From RBC101 sp052387735 (GTDB taxonomy: Bacteria > Gemmatimonadota > Gemmatimonadetes > Gemmatimonadales > Gemmatimonadaceae): a stretch of DNA of 64,000 bases. The notes under the pieces are model-generated. The model searched no databases and was not told where the DNA came from. It saw only the letters and a program-made list of their open reading frames with translations. Position 1 is the first letter of the stretch; each line of letters opens with the position of its first letter. Location: contig JBQTIW010000035.1 of assembly GCA_052387735.1 (NCBI GenBank), positions 42,308 to 106,307 of the forward strand. The letters run 5' to 3'. Of this stretch, positions 1 through 8,631 are shown in pieces. Both the position numbers and the translations under genes were made by a program.

Positions 1-1128
1 GTCGCCTACTGGAACGGGCAGTTGACGGACGAGTTGGTGAACCGCGGCAACAACAACCCGTTCGTGGAAGAAGGCCAGATCGATCGACGTGAGCTGTACT
101 CGGACATGACGTACATCAACGCGTTCCTGTATGCTCCGATGCAACGTGCGCGGTTTTCGGGGGAGGACGCCGCCGCGCGGCTCAAGATCATTCTGGCCGA
201 CTCGGCGTCGAGGGACCTGCGCGTCGCGCGATCGCTGGCGTATGCCGGGCACTCGTACGTGGCGCTCGGTGAAATGATGTGCGTGACGCCGATCGACCGC
301 GGTGTGCCCAAGACGCCCGAGGAGATGTTCACCGACGCAATCGCGCGCTTCGACGAGGCCGTCACCGTGGCCAATGCTGCCAAGCAGCACGCCCTCGCCG
401 CAACTCCGCCAAACTCGGGCCTTGCCAACGCGGCTGATTCCGTGCGCTACTTTGCGCTCGTCGGGTCCGCCCGCGCTGCGCTCAACCGGAACGACAAGGC
501 ACGGGCCATCACTTTCGCCAACCAGGTCCCCGCTGCCTTCATCTTCTGGGCTTACTACTCGGACAACTCGGCCGGTGAACGGAACCGCACGCACAACCGA
601 CTGACGTTAGGGAGCAACGCCTGGCTCAACTTCACGCCGTTCGAAGCGATGGCGGCGGATCCGCGGATTCCGCGAATCACCGGCACCTCGGCACGCGCCG
701 GAACACCGCTATCGCCACCGTCGTACAGCACGTTCAACAACAGCGTCGCCGGGGCAAGCTTTATTCCGAATGTAGCCGTCCGCATCGCGAGCGGCCTGGA
801 GGCACAGTACATCATCGCCGAGGCGCAGGGGCCGACCGCCGCGACGCTCGCCTTCGTCGACACACGGCGTGCAGCCGGCCTGCAGGCTCCCGTGACTCTC
901 GCGGGCGATGCGCTTATGGCTGAGCTGCGGAGCCAGCGCTCACGCGACTTCTACCTCGACAACCACCGCCTCGGCGATCTGCGCCGCTACAAGCAATACT
1001 ACAGCGTGGATCTGTTCCCCAAAGGACCGTATCCCGGGAGTACCTCGGGGCAGATCTATAACGAGTCCATCAGCTGCTGGCCGCTCCCCACCAACGAAAT
1101 CAACGACAACCCGAACATCCCGAAATAG
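1..1128 (+). CDS. SusD/RagB-like outer-membrane lipoprotein, 5' end missing
   Basis: The frame is open from base 1, so the N-terminus and lipoprotein signal lie outside the window; about 375 residues remain. The C-terminus carries the SusD hallmark: a segment around RSRDFYLDNHRLGDLRRYK followed by PLPTNEINDNPNI, matching the family's usual P-x-P-xx-E-xxx-NPN ending. Upstream helices such as AGHSYVALGEMMC and AEAQ fit the TPR-like SusD fold. SusD proteins sit on the cell surface as lids over SusC TonB-dependent channels and bind glycans or peptides; the expected susC partner would be upstream and outside the window. Family assignment is firm, substrate unknown. A CGTTAGG word encodes Leu-Gly near base 605. 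Confidence 0.9.
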   Translation, partial: VAYWNGQLTDELVNRGNNNPFVEEGQIDRRELYSDMTYINAFLYAPMQRARFSGEDAAARLKIILADSASRDLRVARSLAYAGHSYVALGEMMCVTPIDRGVPKTPEEMFTDAIARFDEAVTVANAAKQHALAATPPNSGLANAADSVRYFALVGSARAALNRNDKARAITFANQVPAAFIFWAYYSDNSAGERNRTHNRLTLGSNAWLNFTPFEAMAADPRIPRITGTSARAGTPLSPPSYSTFNNSVAGASFIPNVAVRIASGLEAQYIIAEAQGPTAATLAFVDTRRAAGLQAPVTLAGDALMAELRSQRSRDFYLDNHRLGDLRRYKQYYSVDLFPKGPYPGSTSGQIYNESISCWPLPTNEINDNPNIPK

Positions 1129-1280
1129 CGGGGAGCGGACGGCGGCCAGCGGGTAGAAGGGGGCTGGTCTCGCACACGCGCGGCCGGCCTTCTTCGTCTG
1201 TACCCTCTGGACCCGCCGATTCGCGTGCCCGTTTCTCCGTTTCCGCGGTTTACCCGTCTCCCGCTCCCCGTTTGCCCCTC
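1129..1280. repeat. Intergenic paired-word inverted repeat
   Basis: The gap after susD opens with CGGGGAGCGG and closes, just before the next start codon, with CCGCTCCCCG, its exact reverse complement. The left side continues purine-rich (GCGGCCAGCGGGTAGAAGG) and the right side pyrimidine-rich (CTCCGTTTCCGCGG). It resembles similar pairs at 2925, 43860, 50290, 51228 and 59083. RNA from either strand could fold into a long imperfect hairpin. A terminator role is possible but unproven. Confidence 0.5.
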
Positions 1281-2195
1281 ATGAGGCGCCGCATCCTCGC
1301 CGTCTTCGCGATCGTCACCCTGCCTGCAAGCTGCACGGCCTGGCTGCTGCGCGATCCGGTGCCGTATTTCGAGTCGCGGCGTGATACGGCCTTCCGTTCG
1401 AGCGTCCTGGCGCAGGACTCCGCGGCCGATCACGTCAACGAGCGCGTGCAGCTCGACGCGATCAATGGGCTGCGAGTACAGATGATCCTCCGTCGACCCC
1501 GGGCGGAAAGCGGTGTTGTGAGGCGCCCGCTCTTCATCGTTCTGGGTGGCTATGAAACGGGTGATCGGGCGGCGACGCTCATCCCGCATACGCACGGCAA
1601 CATCATTGCAGCGCTCGCCTATCCCTACGACGGTGACCTGGGCGTGAAGGGGTTCGCGGTGCTACCTGCCGTGCCCAAACTGCGGAAGGCTGTTCTTGAC
1701 ACGCCGCCGGCCATCATGCTGGCGATCGATTACCTGCTGTCCCGCGGCGATGTCGACTCCTCGCGCATTGAGCTCGTGGGTGCCAGCTTCGGCACACCCT
1801 TCAGTACGGTCGTCGGAGCTCTCGATCCTCGGGTGTCGCGCGTGTGGTCGGTGCATGGCGCGGCATGGCCGTATCGACAGATCGAGCACAATCTCCAGGC
1901 GCGGATAGACTGGGCGCCTGCTCGCCAGGTCGTGGCCGGGCTGGCGACGCTGTTTGCGTCGGGTTGGCGCCTGGATCCCGAAGACTGGGCACCCCGCATC
2001 TCGCCACGACCGTTCATCATGATCAACGCCCGGGAGGACGAGCGGATGCCGCGGGACGCCGTCGATGCGCTGTACGCGAGCGCGCGTGCACCCAAGGACA
2101 TGATCTGGCTCGACGGCCCACACCTGCAGAGCAACCGCAAAGCCGTCTTGTCCGGCCTTGTGGAGACCGTCCTGCGTCGCGCGGCTACTCCTTGA
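1281..2195 (+). CDS. Secreted alpha/beta hydrolase
   Basis: About 304 residues starting at the ATG; a TTG nine bases earlier is an alternative. Residues 1-18 form a basic then hydrophobic signal ending in LPASC, so it is exported and possibly a lipoprotein, although Pro at -3 is atypical for a lipobox. The fold is recognised from GASFG (nucleophile elbow), an Asp in NARED and a His in DGPHLQ, giving a plausible Ser-Asp-His triad in the usual order. The large prolyl-oligopeptidase-like family hydrolyses esters or peptides; no substrate can be inferred. It is convergent with the next gene and overlaps its 3' end by 11 bases. Confidence 0.8.
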   Translation: MRRRILAVFAIVTLPASCTAWLLRDPVPYFESRRDTAFRSSVLAQDSAADHVNERVQLDAINGLRVQMILRRPRAESGVVRRPLFIVLGGYETGDRAATLIPHTHGNIIAALAYPYDGDLGVKGFAVLPAVPKLRKAVLDTPPAIMLAIDYLLSRGDVDSSRIELVGASFGTPFSTVVGALDPRVSRVWSVHGAAWPYRQIEHNLQARIDWAPARQVVAGLATLFASGWRLDPEDWAPRISPRPFIMINAREDERMPRDAVDALYASARAPKDMIWLDGPHLQSNRKAVLSGLVETVLRRAATP

Positions 2196-2805
2196 GCGGC
2201 GTCGCGTCACTGTAGTACTCCCCACGACGGCGCGCGACGACGTACAGGTGGTGCTGATTGTGATAGAGGGTGAACATCAACATTTCCCGCGCCGTGATCC
2301 TGCCCAACAAGGGATGCGGCAGCTGCACGCCGTCCACCTGATGGCGAGTCCAGAGCGTGACACGTCTGGCGAGCGCTTGCACCTCCTGTCGATGCATGGC
2401 AAGGATTTGCCGGCGGTAGTCGGACGGGTCTCCCGTGACCGGCTGCGGCGAGGGCGCGAAACGCCCAGCCTGTCCTCCCTCACGGAGCTTGGTGTGGTAT
2501 TTCGCCACCAGGACCTCGTACGCCAACGACACGCGCTTGGCGTTGCCGAACATGAGGCGCAACACGAACGTGGGTGTTCGCATGGCGTGTGAGACGGCGC
2601 GCACGGACTTGGTGAGATGGCGGACGTGATCCGCCGGTGACCACGACGGGCCGAGCGGAGCAACGAACTCTTCATCCGGCATCGAGTTCCAGTACAGTTC
2701 GCTTGTGCCGCACACGCGTCGCAGTCCGTTCGCAATCTCGTTGCGATGATACGCGCTGACGGGCGGTGGAACGAGGTGTGCCAGTGAGCTGTGCGTCGCG
2801 GGCAT
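2185..2805 (-). CDS. DinB-like four-helix protein
   Basis: 206 residues. WSPADHVRHL in the middle and YHNQHHLYVV near the C-terminus carry the three histidines that bind a divalent metal in the DinB/YfiT superfamily. Members include damage-inducible proteins of unknown role and thiol-dependent transferases using bacillithiol or mycothiol. There is no signal peptide, so it is cytoplasmic. It is the only gene on this strand before the small ORF at 2978, and its 3' end overlaps the hydrolase gene by 11 bases. Family assignment is good; the biochemical function is unknown. Confidence 0.8.
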   Translation of the reverse strand: MPATHSSLAHLVPPPVSAYHRNEIANGLRRVCGTSELYWNSMPDEEFVAPLGPSWSPADHVRHLTKSVRAVSHAMRTPTFVLRLMFGNAKRVSLAYEVLVAKYHTKLREGGQAGRFAPSPQPVTGDPSDYRRQILAMHRQEVQALARRVTLWTRHQVDGVQLPHPLLGRITAREMLMFTLYHNQHHLYVVARRRGEYYSDATPLKE

Positions 2806-2898
2806 GTGCAGCGTTGTACGTGGTTAGGCGCAACCCCGACCTCGTCGAGTTCACGCTCCGAACCTTGAGTGTGGTGTACCGCCGAATGGCGCGCAATG

Positions 2899-2910
2899 TT
2901 CACATGTGAA
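2899..2910. promoter_or_regulatory. Perfect 12-bp palindrome upstream of the DinB gene
   Basis: TTCACATGTGAA reads identically on both strands and lies about 95 bases upstream of the DinB start, in a locally AT-rich patch. It has the size of a dimeric repressor site. No copy elsewhere in the window caught my eye, so the regulator is unknown. Confidence 0.35.
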
Positions 2911-2924
2911 TGAGTGGGGTCGTG

Positions 2925-2998
2925 AGTAGTGGGTAGAGGGCGACGACCCGTGATCTCTCCCCGCCACCCAGTACCCGCTACCCACTCTCCTCGTCGTC
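2925..2998. repeat. Paired-word inverted repeat overlapping a gene end
   Basis: The left half contains GAGTAGTGGGTAGAGGG and the right half CCCGCTACCCACTCTCCTC, which pair imperfectly as GTGGGTAG(A/C)GGG. The right half includes the stop of the small gene at 2978, so a transcript of that gene would end inside the hairpin arm. It belongs to the same class as the other intergenic paired-word repeats, with a different word. Confidence 0.5.
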
Positions 2999-3280
2999 CA
3001 GCGCCTGGAAATGCTGACGCTGCCGCGCTCGTTGGCGCGGTGTTGAGTCATAGAGTCCGACGATTTGACGTGTCTGCAGCCGGATCAGCCATCCGACGGT
3101 GTCCACGAACTCGATCCACCGCGGCCTGAGGCGCCGTCCTGTCACGTCCGCGATCCAGGCCCCCACTGCGCGTGAGACACGGAGCGACCCGAAGTCACCC
3201 CACACCACTACGAACTCCTGAGTTGAGCGCCACGACCGCGTGGGCTCTCGCTCAATTGTCTTCCACATCATCATCATCAT
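2978..3280 (-). CDS. Small conserved-looking hypothetical protein
   Basis: About 100 residues, basic and rich in Arg and Trp, with a plausible amphipathic stretch around RWIEFVDTVGWLIRLQTRQIVGLYD. I do not recognise a family. The start is ambiguous because five ATG codons lie in tandem (3266-3280), preceded by a GTG at 3289. Composition and codon bias look like coding sequence rather than a shadow, and no competing ORF covers the region. The C-terminus ends inside the paired-word repeat. No signal peptide or membrane segment is seen. Confidence 0.5.
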   Translation of the reverse strand: MMMMMWKTIEREPTRSWRSTQEFVVVWGDFGSLRVSRAVGAWIADVTGRRLRPRWIEFVDTVGWLIRLQTRQIVGLYDSTPRQRARQRQHFQALDDEESG

Positions 3281-3317
3281 CTGGATCACCGTTCACGTTC
3301 TGTGAGGCCACAACACA

Positions 3318-3351
3318 ACGCCCCGCCGCGACCATCGTCGCGGCGGGGCGT
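3318..3351. terminator. Perfect 15-bp hairpin, role uncertain
   Basis: Arms of 15 bases (ACGCCCCGCCGCGAC and its exact complement) flank a CATC loop. No T-run follows on either strand, so it is not a textbook intrinsic terminator. It lies in a roughly 330-base gene-free stretch between the small gene at 2978 and the phosphatase gene at 3610, where it could end transcription coming from the chr genes. Confidence 0.5.
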
Positions 3352-3411
3352 GGGTCGAGCGTCGCTCGTTGCGCGCTCTATCCGACTCCTCCATCGCGAT
3401 GACCAGCCCCT

Positions 3412-3435
3412 CCCCGATCGGTGAGCCGATCGGGG
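3412..3435. repeat. Second perfect hairpin, 10-bp stem
   Basis: CCCCGATCGG and CCGATCGGGG flank a TGAG loop, 60 bases from the 15-bp hairpin. The two may act as a tandem stop for minus-strand transcription. The rest of 3290-3609 shows no credible gene. Confidence 0.5.
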
Positions 3436-3609
3436 GCAATGACGGCCGCAACGCACGTCCTGCGCGCTGGTTGCCGTTGCCATCTGTTGAGCTGTGCGAG
3501 ATGCATACTCGTGTAAGAAAAACGTCCCGGGAATGACGCCCGGTCACCACGGAGACCCCGACACCCCTGGTGCCGTCACAGGCATTCGGCGAGCGGGGAT
3601 GAGGCGGTT

Positions 3610-4014
3610 CTACAGGTGCGCAGCCGCTGACATGAGGGCCGGTAGCCGGCTGACGATGGCGTCGCGGGCAGCCGCGTAGCCGTCACTGACTGCCGGCACG
3701 TCATCCCATCGTTCGACGTCCACTCCCGGTGGAATGATCTCCGACACGTCGCACGCAAATGACACCACGCGAACAGCGCCTCTGATTCTCGCACGCGTTG
3801 CGGCGCGCGGTCGCGGGTCGTGAAGCGGGGCCCCGTCCGATCGCAATCCGTCTACGACAGCCGGAGGGATGACCGCATCCGGCTCGATACCTAACGACTC
3901 CACGTCGAGGAGCACGCCGCGCTCCGTCGCCAATTTGCGCAGGTGCGCGGCAGCAATCTGGCTCTTGGCCGAGCCATGGAGACAGACGAACACCACACGA
4001 GGAACGTTCGGCAT
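3610..4014 (-). CDS. LMW phosphatase / arsenate-reductase-like protein with CX5K loop
   Basis: 134 residues with the low-molecular-weight phosphatase fold: an N-terminal strand VVFVCLHGSAKSQIA supplies the P-loop with nucleophile Cys11, and a C-terminal segment includes DVPAVSDGY. The usual loop is CX5R-S/T; here the anion-binding arginine is lysine (Lys17), so normal phosphatase activity is doubtful, although a Lys could still bind an oxyanion. The start overlaps the chrB stop by one base (TGATG), so the two are translationally coupled. The context suggests a role in chromate or arsenate resistance, perhaps as a reductase. Family assignment is firm; the activity is inferred. Confidence 0.85.
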   Translation of the reverse strand: MPNVPRVVFVCLHGSAKSQIAAAHLRKLATERGVLLDVESLGIEPDAVIPPAVVDGLRSDGAPLHDPRPRAATRARIRGAVRVVSFACDVSEIIPPGVDVERWDDVPAVSDGYAAARDAIVSRLPALMSAAAHL

Positions 4015-5003
4015 CAGGTGCCAGGCATGGGCTGCTGTTTTCGCTGGAACATCACGAGAAGGTCGTCGAATGCCGCGCTGCCGCGCTCGATCCGGATGGC
4101 GTCATCTTCGTGGGCGAGTGCTATGCCCTCGAGCAGCGCACCGATTCCCGCCGTTTCGTCGCGACCGAACCTGCCATCTCGCAGATCGAGATCGTGCACG
4201 ACCTCACTCATCGCGATCAGCGCCGGATCGTGCAGATCAAAGCGGGTGAGGAGCGTTTCGAAGGTGCACCGGTCGCCTTCGTGGGTGAACTCCCCCGCAG
4301 CCATGTCGAACCGAAGCTCACCGGGAGCGACGCGACGCGTGGCCGGCTCCACAAACCGGAAGCGGGCCTCAGGGTCGATGAACCGCCGAATGAGCCAGGC
4401 GCTCGCGATGCGATCGACGAACACACCGGACCGCGTGACCCAGGTGCGACCGTGATAGCTGCCTGCGGGAGCGCCCAATACCAATGGCAAGGAGGCAGAT
4501 CCCGCAGTCTCGACGCGTCGTTCGACCTCAGCAATGGCAGCTTCGGCCTGACCTCGGCCCGGGGCGTCGAAGAAGTCAATCGCGCGGAGCTGTCCCATGC
4601 GGCGCTTGAGTCGCTGCAACGCGCCTCGAGCAGCTGATTCCGGACCGCCGTCGGACACCGAACGCGATGTGCGCGCAGTCGCCTGAGCCGCCCTCGTGGC
4701 AAGGGCAGCATGCGCAAGGTCGCGGTAGCACGCGTCGCGCCTCTCGCGGAAGGTCGCGACGATGTCTGCGTCGGAAATACCCTCGACAAACGTCGCCTCA
4801 CATACCAGAGCGTGTCCGCCGTCTGCCTCGATCGCCCGGCACAACGACCGAAACTGTCCCTGATTCCGGTCGCCCTCGGGAAGCACATAGACGGAATTCT
4901 TGAGCGCGAGCGCGCCGAATCGCTCCAGGCTGCGGCGGACCTTGACGCGGAGATAGTCTGGTTTTGGAGGGATCTGATGGATTAGCAGTACCCAGCGGTT
5001 CAT
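4014..5003 (-). CDS. chrB: Chromate resistance protein ChrB
   Basis: About 329 residues from the ATG at 5003; a GTG six codons upstream is less likely. Residues 1-110 form the ChrB N-terminal domain (WVLLIHQIPP, VRRSLERFGA, SVYVLPEG), related to PaaX-type regulators. Residues 185-325 are the ChrB C-terminal domain with VDRIASAWLIRRFIDPEARF (split as residues 197-216) and HEGDRCTFE (241-249). In proteobacterial systems ChrB is a chromate-sensing regulator required for full resistance. It diverges from chrA across 182 bases and is coupled to the phosphatase gene downstream. Identification is strong; the regulatory mode is inferred. Confidence 0.93.
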   Translation of the reverse strand: MNRWVLLIHQIPPKPDYLRVKVRRSLERFGALALKNSVYVLPEGDRNQGQFRSLCRAIEADGGHALVCEATFVEGISDADIVATFRERRDACYRDLAHAALATRAAQATARTSRSVSDGGPESAARGALQRLKRRMGQLRAIDFFDAPGRGQAEAAIAEVERRVETAGSASLPLVLGAPAGSYHGRTWVTRSGVFVDRIASAWLIRRFIDPEARFRFVEPATRRVAPGELRFDMAAGEFTHEGDRCTFETLLTRFDLHDPALIAMSEVVHDLDLRDGRFGRDETAGIGALLEGIALAHEDDAIRIERGSAAFDDLLVMFQRKQQPMPGT

Positions 5004-5032
5004 GGCATCTTGTGGTAACACAGTTGCTCTAT

Positions 5033-5051
5033 TGATATCACAAGTGTATCA
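5033..5051. promoter_or_regulatory. Candidate ChrB operator between chrB and chrA
   Basis: TGATA and TATCA form an inverted repeat separated by nine bases in the AT-rich centre of the divergent chrB/chrA gap. Position and symmetry fit a shared operator for the PaaX-like N-terminal domain of ChrB. This is inference; no consensus was available for comparison. Confidence 0.4.
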
Positions 5052-5185
5052 GGCGATGATAGTGACCGCTAGGCGGTTCACCGAGTGATCCTGGTCCGTT
5101 GGATGGCAGACAAGTGCCGCGATATATGATCGATGATGTCGCCATTTGTCGCCCTTACTGTGGGAATTTGGTAGTGAGCCATACG

Positions 5186-6334
5186 ATGATCCAGGGATAT
5201 CGCGAGGCCAACTTCCGGATTTTCCGCCGCTTCCTGAGGTTCGGAGCGCTGGCATGGGGCGGTCCGCTCGCCCAGATCGACATGCTGCGGCAGGAGTTGG
5301 TGGAGGAAGAGAAGTGGGTGACACCTGAGCACTTCAACCGCGCGCTGGCGGTCTACCAGGCGTTGCCGGGTCCAGAGGCGCACGAGATGTGTGTGTACTT
5401 CGGCATGCGAGTGGGGGGTCGGCTCGGAGGGCTGCTGGCCGGGCTGGGATTCATGCTCCCCGGGTTCCTGTTGATGTTTGCGCTCTCGTGGATGTACGTG
5501 ACGTTTGGCGCCAACACCGCGGCGCTGGCGATGCTGTTCTACGGATGCAAGCCCGCGGTTCTCGCCCTGATCGTGCGCGCCGTCCACCGCATCGGCCGGC
5601 ATGCACTTACCGATAGGTGGCTTCTGGGAATTGGCTTCGGTGCAGGCGCGGCGAGTCTCGCCGGCTGGAGCTTTCTGCTGACGCTGCCAGTGGCGGGCGT
5701 CGTTTATGCCCTCGTCCGGCGGGGAAGCCCCGGGTCCGCCGTCCACCTGAGTCTGTTCATGCCGCTCTCCGTATTGCAGACCGGAGCATCCGCGGCCGTT
5801 CCTTCGCTCGCCGCGCTCGTCGGGTACGGGTTGCGCAGCGGACTGCTCACCTTCGGCGGCGCGTATACGGTGATTCCGTTTCTACAACACGATGCCGTGG
5901 TGCGAGGCGGATGGATGACGAATGCGCAGTTCCTCGATGGGCTCGCGCTCGGCGGCATCCTCCCCGCTCCACTTATCATCTTCTCGACGTTCGTGGGATA
6001 CGTGGGCGGCGGACCGTTAGGCGCCTTGGCCCTCACGGCTGGCATTTTCCTCCCCGCGTTCGCGTTTACGTTGATCGGCCATCGGCACGTAGAGCGCCTG
6101 ATTGCCAACCAGGCGGCGCACGCCTTTCTCGACGGGGTAACCGCGGGTGTCGTCGGGCTGATCGCTGTCACGGCAATCGGGCTGTCTACCGACGCGGTTT
6201 CCAGTGTCCCCATGTTCGCTATCTTTGTGCTCGCGCTTGCCGCCGCCTATCTGTGGAAGGCGCGGGTTGCGGTCGTGGGCATCATGTTCGGCGCCGGGCT
6301 GCTGGGATGGGTATTCTCCACGCTTGTGACATGA
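5186..6334 (+). CDS. chrA: Chromate transporter ChrA
   Basis: About 382 residues from the ATG at 5186; the frame extends upstream but the extension looks noncoding. Two homologous CHR domains are visible: FGALAWGGPLAQIDMLR with ALPGPEAHEMCVYFG in the first half, and LLTFGGAYTVIPFLQHD with GGILPAPLIIFSTFVG in the second, each followed by long hydrophobic spans (about 10-12 in total). This is the long-chain ChrA type that exports chromate. It diverges from chrB and overlaps the next gene by four bases (ATGA). Identification is strong. CGTTAGGCGC encodes Leu-Gly-Ala in the second domain. Confidence 0.95.
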   Translation: MIQGYREANFRIFRRFLRFGALAWGGPLAQIDMLRQELVEEEKWVTPEHFNRALAVYQALPGPEAHEMCVYFGMRVGGRLGGLLAGLGFMLPGFLLMFALSWMYVTFGANTAALAMLFYGCKPAVLALIVRAVHRIGRHALTDRWLLGIGFGAGAASLAGWSFLLTLPVAGVVYALVRRGSPGSAVHLSLFMPLSVLQTGASAAVPSLAALVGYGLRSGLLTFGGAYTVIPFLQHDAVVRGGWMTNAQFLDGLALGGILPAPLIIFSTFVGYVGGGPLGALALTAGIFLPAFAFTLIGHRHVERLIANQAAHAFLDGVTAGVVGLIAVTAIGLSTDAVSSVPMFAIFVLALAAAYLWKARVAVVGIMFGAGLLGWVFSTLVT

Positions 6335-8514
6335 CCGGGATTCGGCGCCTTCTGACACTTGCCGTCACCACATCGATCGGTATTCAGCCGTTAGGCGCCC
6401 AGAGCGAGCTGTGGCCGCGCGTCTACCGGGCGCAACCGGGTGATGTCGCCCCAGTGCTCGACGGTTTGCTTGGCGAGGCGATCTGGGCTCGCGCGGATAG
6501 CGTCACCGACTTCACGCAACGGGATCCCGACGAAGGCGAACCGGTCTCCGAGCGCACTGTGGTTCGGTTCGTTGGCACCTCGGGTGGACTCTGGGTCGGT
6601 ATCTGGGCGTACGATCGCGCTCCCGCAGCGATCCGCCATGCGCAGCTGCGGCGCGATGCCGACTTCGAGACTGATGATTCTTTCACCCTGGCATTCGATG
6701 CCCAAAGCGACCGGAGATCCGGACTTCTGTTCTCGGTGAACCCAAACGGTGCTCTGCAGGACGCCGAGATCCTGAATTTCGAGAACGAGAACGAGGAGTG
6801 GGATGGCATCTGGGATGCGCGGGCCCACATAACCTCCGACGGGTGGGTCGCCGAGCTGTTCATTCCCTGGCAGACCCTGCGCTATCCGGATGGCGCGGCG
6901 AGCTGGGGCTTGAACATGCAGCGCTTCATCCGGCGGAAGAACGAGCGGGCGTTGTGGCGCGCGTGGCGCCGTGGTGAGGGAATCCGGTTCCTCGAGCGCC
7001 AGGGGCGGCTCGATGGCCTCAGCGGGTTGCCTGGCCGCGCGCGGGCCGAGGTCCGTCCATATGTCCTGGCCACCGGCCGTCTTGCCGATCGCCGGTTCGA
7101 TGACCTCGGTCGCGACTCCGTCACCTCCGCGGCGTCGCAGTCCGGCGACGTGGGCGTCGATGCGAAGCTCGCGGTCGCCAACACGCTCACACTCGACCTG
7201 ACGTACAACACGGACTTCGCGCAGGCGGAGGTCGACCAGCAGATCGTCAATCTCACGCGCTTCCCCGTGTTCTTTCCCGAGACTCGGCAGTTTTTCAACG
7301 AGGGAGCGGGAATCTTCGAGTTCGGGCGACAGGGACAGACTCAGCTCTTCTACAGCCGCCGCATCGGCTTGCGCGCGGACGGGCGGCCGCTGCCGATCAT
7401 TGGAGGGGCACGCCTCTCCGGCCGCGTGGGCCGGCAGCAGGTTGGTGCGCTGGTCGTGCGCACCGGCGGCTCCGAAGACGCCACGGCGTTCGCTGCTCGC
7501 GTCAAGCGGGACGTGCTGGGCCGTGGCTACGTTGGCGCCATGGTCAATGGGCGCGATGCCAGGAGCGAATCGGCCAACGTGGCCGGGGGCGTCGACGTCA
7601 ACCTGCCATACATCGTAAACGGGCAGAACCTGGTCTTCATCGCCAACACCGCGTGGAACCACGACAGTGCCCTGGGTCGACTGGCCAATCACTCACGGAT
7701 CGTGATCGACTACCCTAACGATCACGCCGACATCGTGTTTCGCTACGATCGTGTGGAAGAGGGGTTCCAGCCGGCGCTTGGTTTCGTTTCGCAGTCGGGC
7801 ATCAATCGATTTGCCGGTCAGATCCTGCTGACGCCGCGTCCGGAGCGTTGGAGCATTCGTCGGCTCGTGTTTTCGGCTGGCACCTGGGACTGGGTGACGC
7901 GCCTCGACGGGGGGCTCGACCATGGATGGTTCGAAGTGCTTCCGCTCGGCGCCGAGTTCGAGAGCGGCGACTCCTTCGAGTTGAACTTCCAGCGGCACTG
8001 GGATGTGCCACCTGAGCAGTTCGAGGTCTTCCCCGGGTCGAACATTCCGGCGGGACGCTACGCCTGGAATTTCGCACAGCTCAACGTCGAGGGTTCCGAG
8101 GGGCGCAATGTGGTGCCGGAGCTCTCGATCCGTGTTGGCGAGTTCTACGATGGGCGCGCCGTGGAGTGGAGCACGGCAATCGGTATTCGCCGCGAACCTC
8201 ATGTGCTGCTCACCGGAGAGTATGAACAGTCGCGGATCACACGTGGGGCGCAGAGCTTCACCGCGAGCACGGCGCGACTGCGTGCGGACTACGCGGTGTC
8301 GCCACGACTGAACACGACGGTGTTCGGCCAGTACGACAATGAGTCGGAACGACTCACATTCAATGCGCGCGTTCGCTGGACGCGCTCGCCGGGGAGCGAC
8401 CTGTACGTCGTCTGGAACAGCGGGTGGCCGTCGGGGCTCGATCGTGGCATTCCCTGGAGCCGCCCGACCCGTGGGGCGCTTGTGGTCAAGTACATCCAGT
8501 ACTTCCGGATGTAG
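6331..8514 (+). CDS. CBM9-like / DUF5916 outer-membrane barrel protein
   Basis: About 727 residues starting at the ATG that overlaps the chrA stop. The first 23 residues are a signal peptide ending PLGAQ. Residues 30-210 form a CBM9-like sandwich (VLDGLLGEAIWARAD, then ELFIPWQTLRYP and WGLNMQRFIRRKNE), and the rest is the DUF5916 region with FPETRQFFNEGAGIFEFG and alternating beta-strand patterns ending YIQYFRM, as expected of a barrel. Such proteins are common in Gemmatimonadota and Bacteroidota; their function is unknown. Coupling to chrA suggests co-translation, but a shared role in chromate export is only a guess. The frame is open well upstream, over chrA, which is a shadow. Confidence 0.88.
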   Translation: MTGIRRLLTLAVTTSIGIQPLGAQSELWPRVYRAQPGDVAPVLDGLLGEAIWARADSVTDFTQRDPDEGEPVSERTVVRFVGTSGGLWVGIWAYDRAPAAIRHAQLRRDADFETDDSFTLAFDAQSDRRSGLLFSVNPNGALQDAEILNFENENEEWDGIWDARAHITSDGWVAELFIPWQTLRYPDGAASWGLNMQRFIRRKNERALWRAWRRGEGIRFLERQGRLDGLSGLPGRARAEVRPYVLATGRLADRRFDDLGRDSVTSAASQSGDVGVDAKLAVANTLTLDLTYNTDFAQAEVDQQIVNLTRFPVFFPETRQFFNEGAGIFEFGRQGQTQLFYSRRIGLRADGRPLPIIGGARLSGRVGRQQVGALVVRTGGSEDATAFAARVKRDVLGRGYVGAMVNGRDARSESANVAGGVDVNLPYIVNGQNLVFIANTAWNHDSALGRLANHSRIVIDYPNDHADIVFRYDRVEEGFQPALGFVSQSGINRFAGQILLTPRPERWSIRRLVFSAGTWDWVTRLDGGLDHGWFEVLPLGAEFESGDSFELNFQRHWDVPPEQFEVFPGSNIPAGRYAWNFAQLNVEGSEGRNVVPELSIRVGEFYDGRAVEWSTAIGIRREPHVLLTGEYEQSRITRGAQSFTASTARLRADYAVSPRLNTTVFGQYDNESERLTFNARVRWTRSPGSDLYVVWNSGWPSGLDRGIPWSRPTRGALVVKYIQYFRM

Positions 8515-8631
8515 CGGTCCTCAATTGGAACCGCGCACGGCCGACGCGCGTCGTCGCGCCGTTGGGGCGCCCATAGCGCGATGAGGCTCCGGCGCTACTT
8601 TCACCGCGCTGTCCCCACACGGTGCCGTCCA

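Noticed and set aside
5617..6330. Long open frame upstream of the DUF5916 gene in its reading frame
   Set aside because: It overlaps chrA in another frame, is Arg-rich without domains, and the real start with signal peptide is at 6331.
6391..7692. 433-codon minus-strand frame
   Set aside because: Shadow of the DUF5916 gene; composition typical of antisense frames in GC-rich DNA and no motif.
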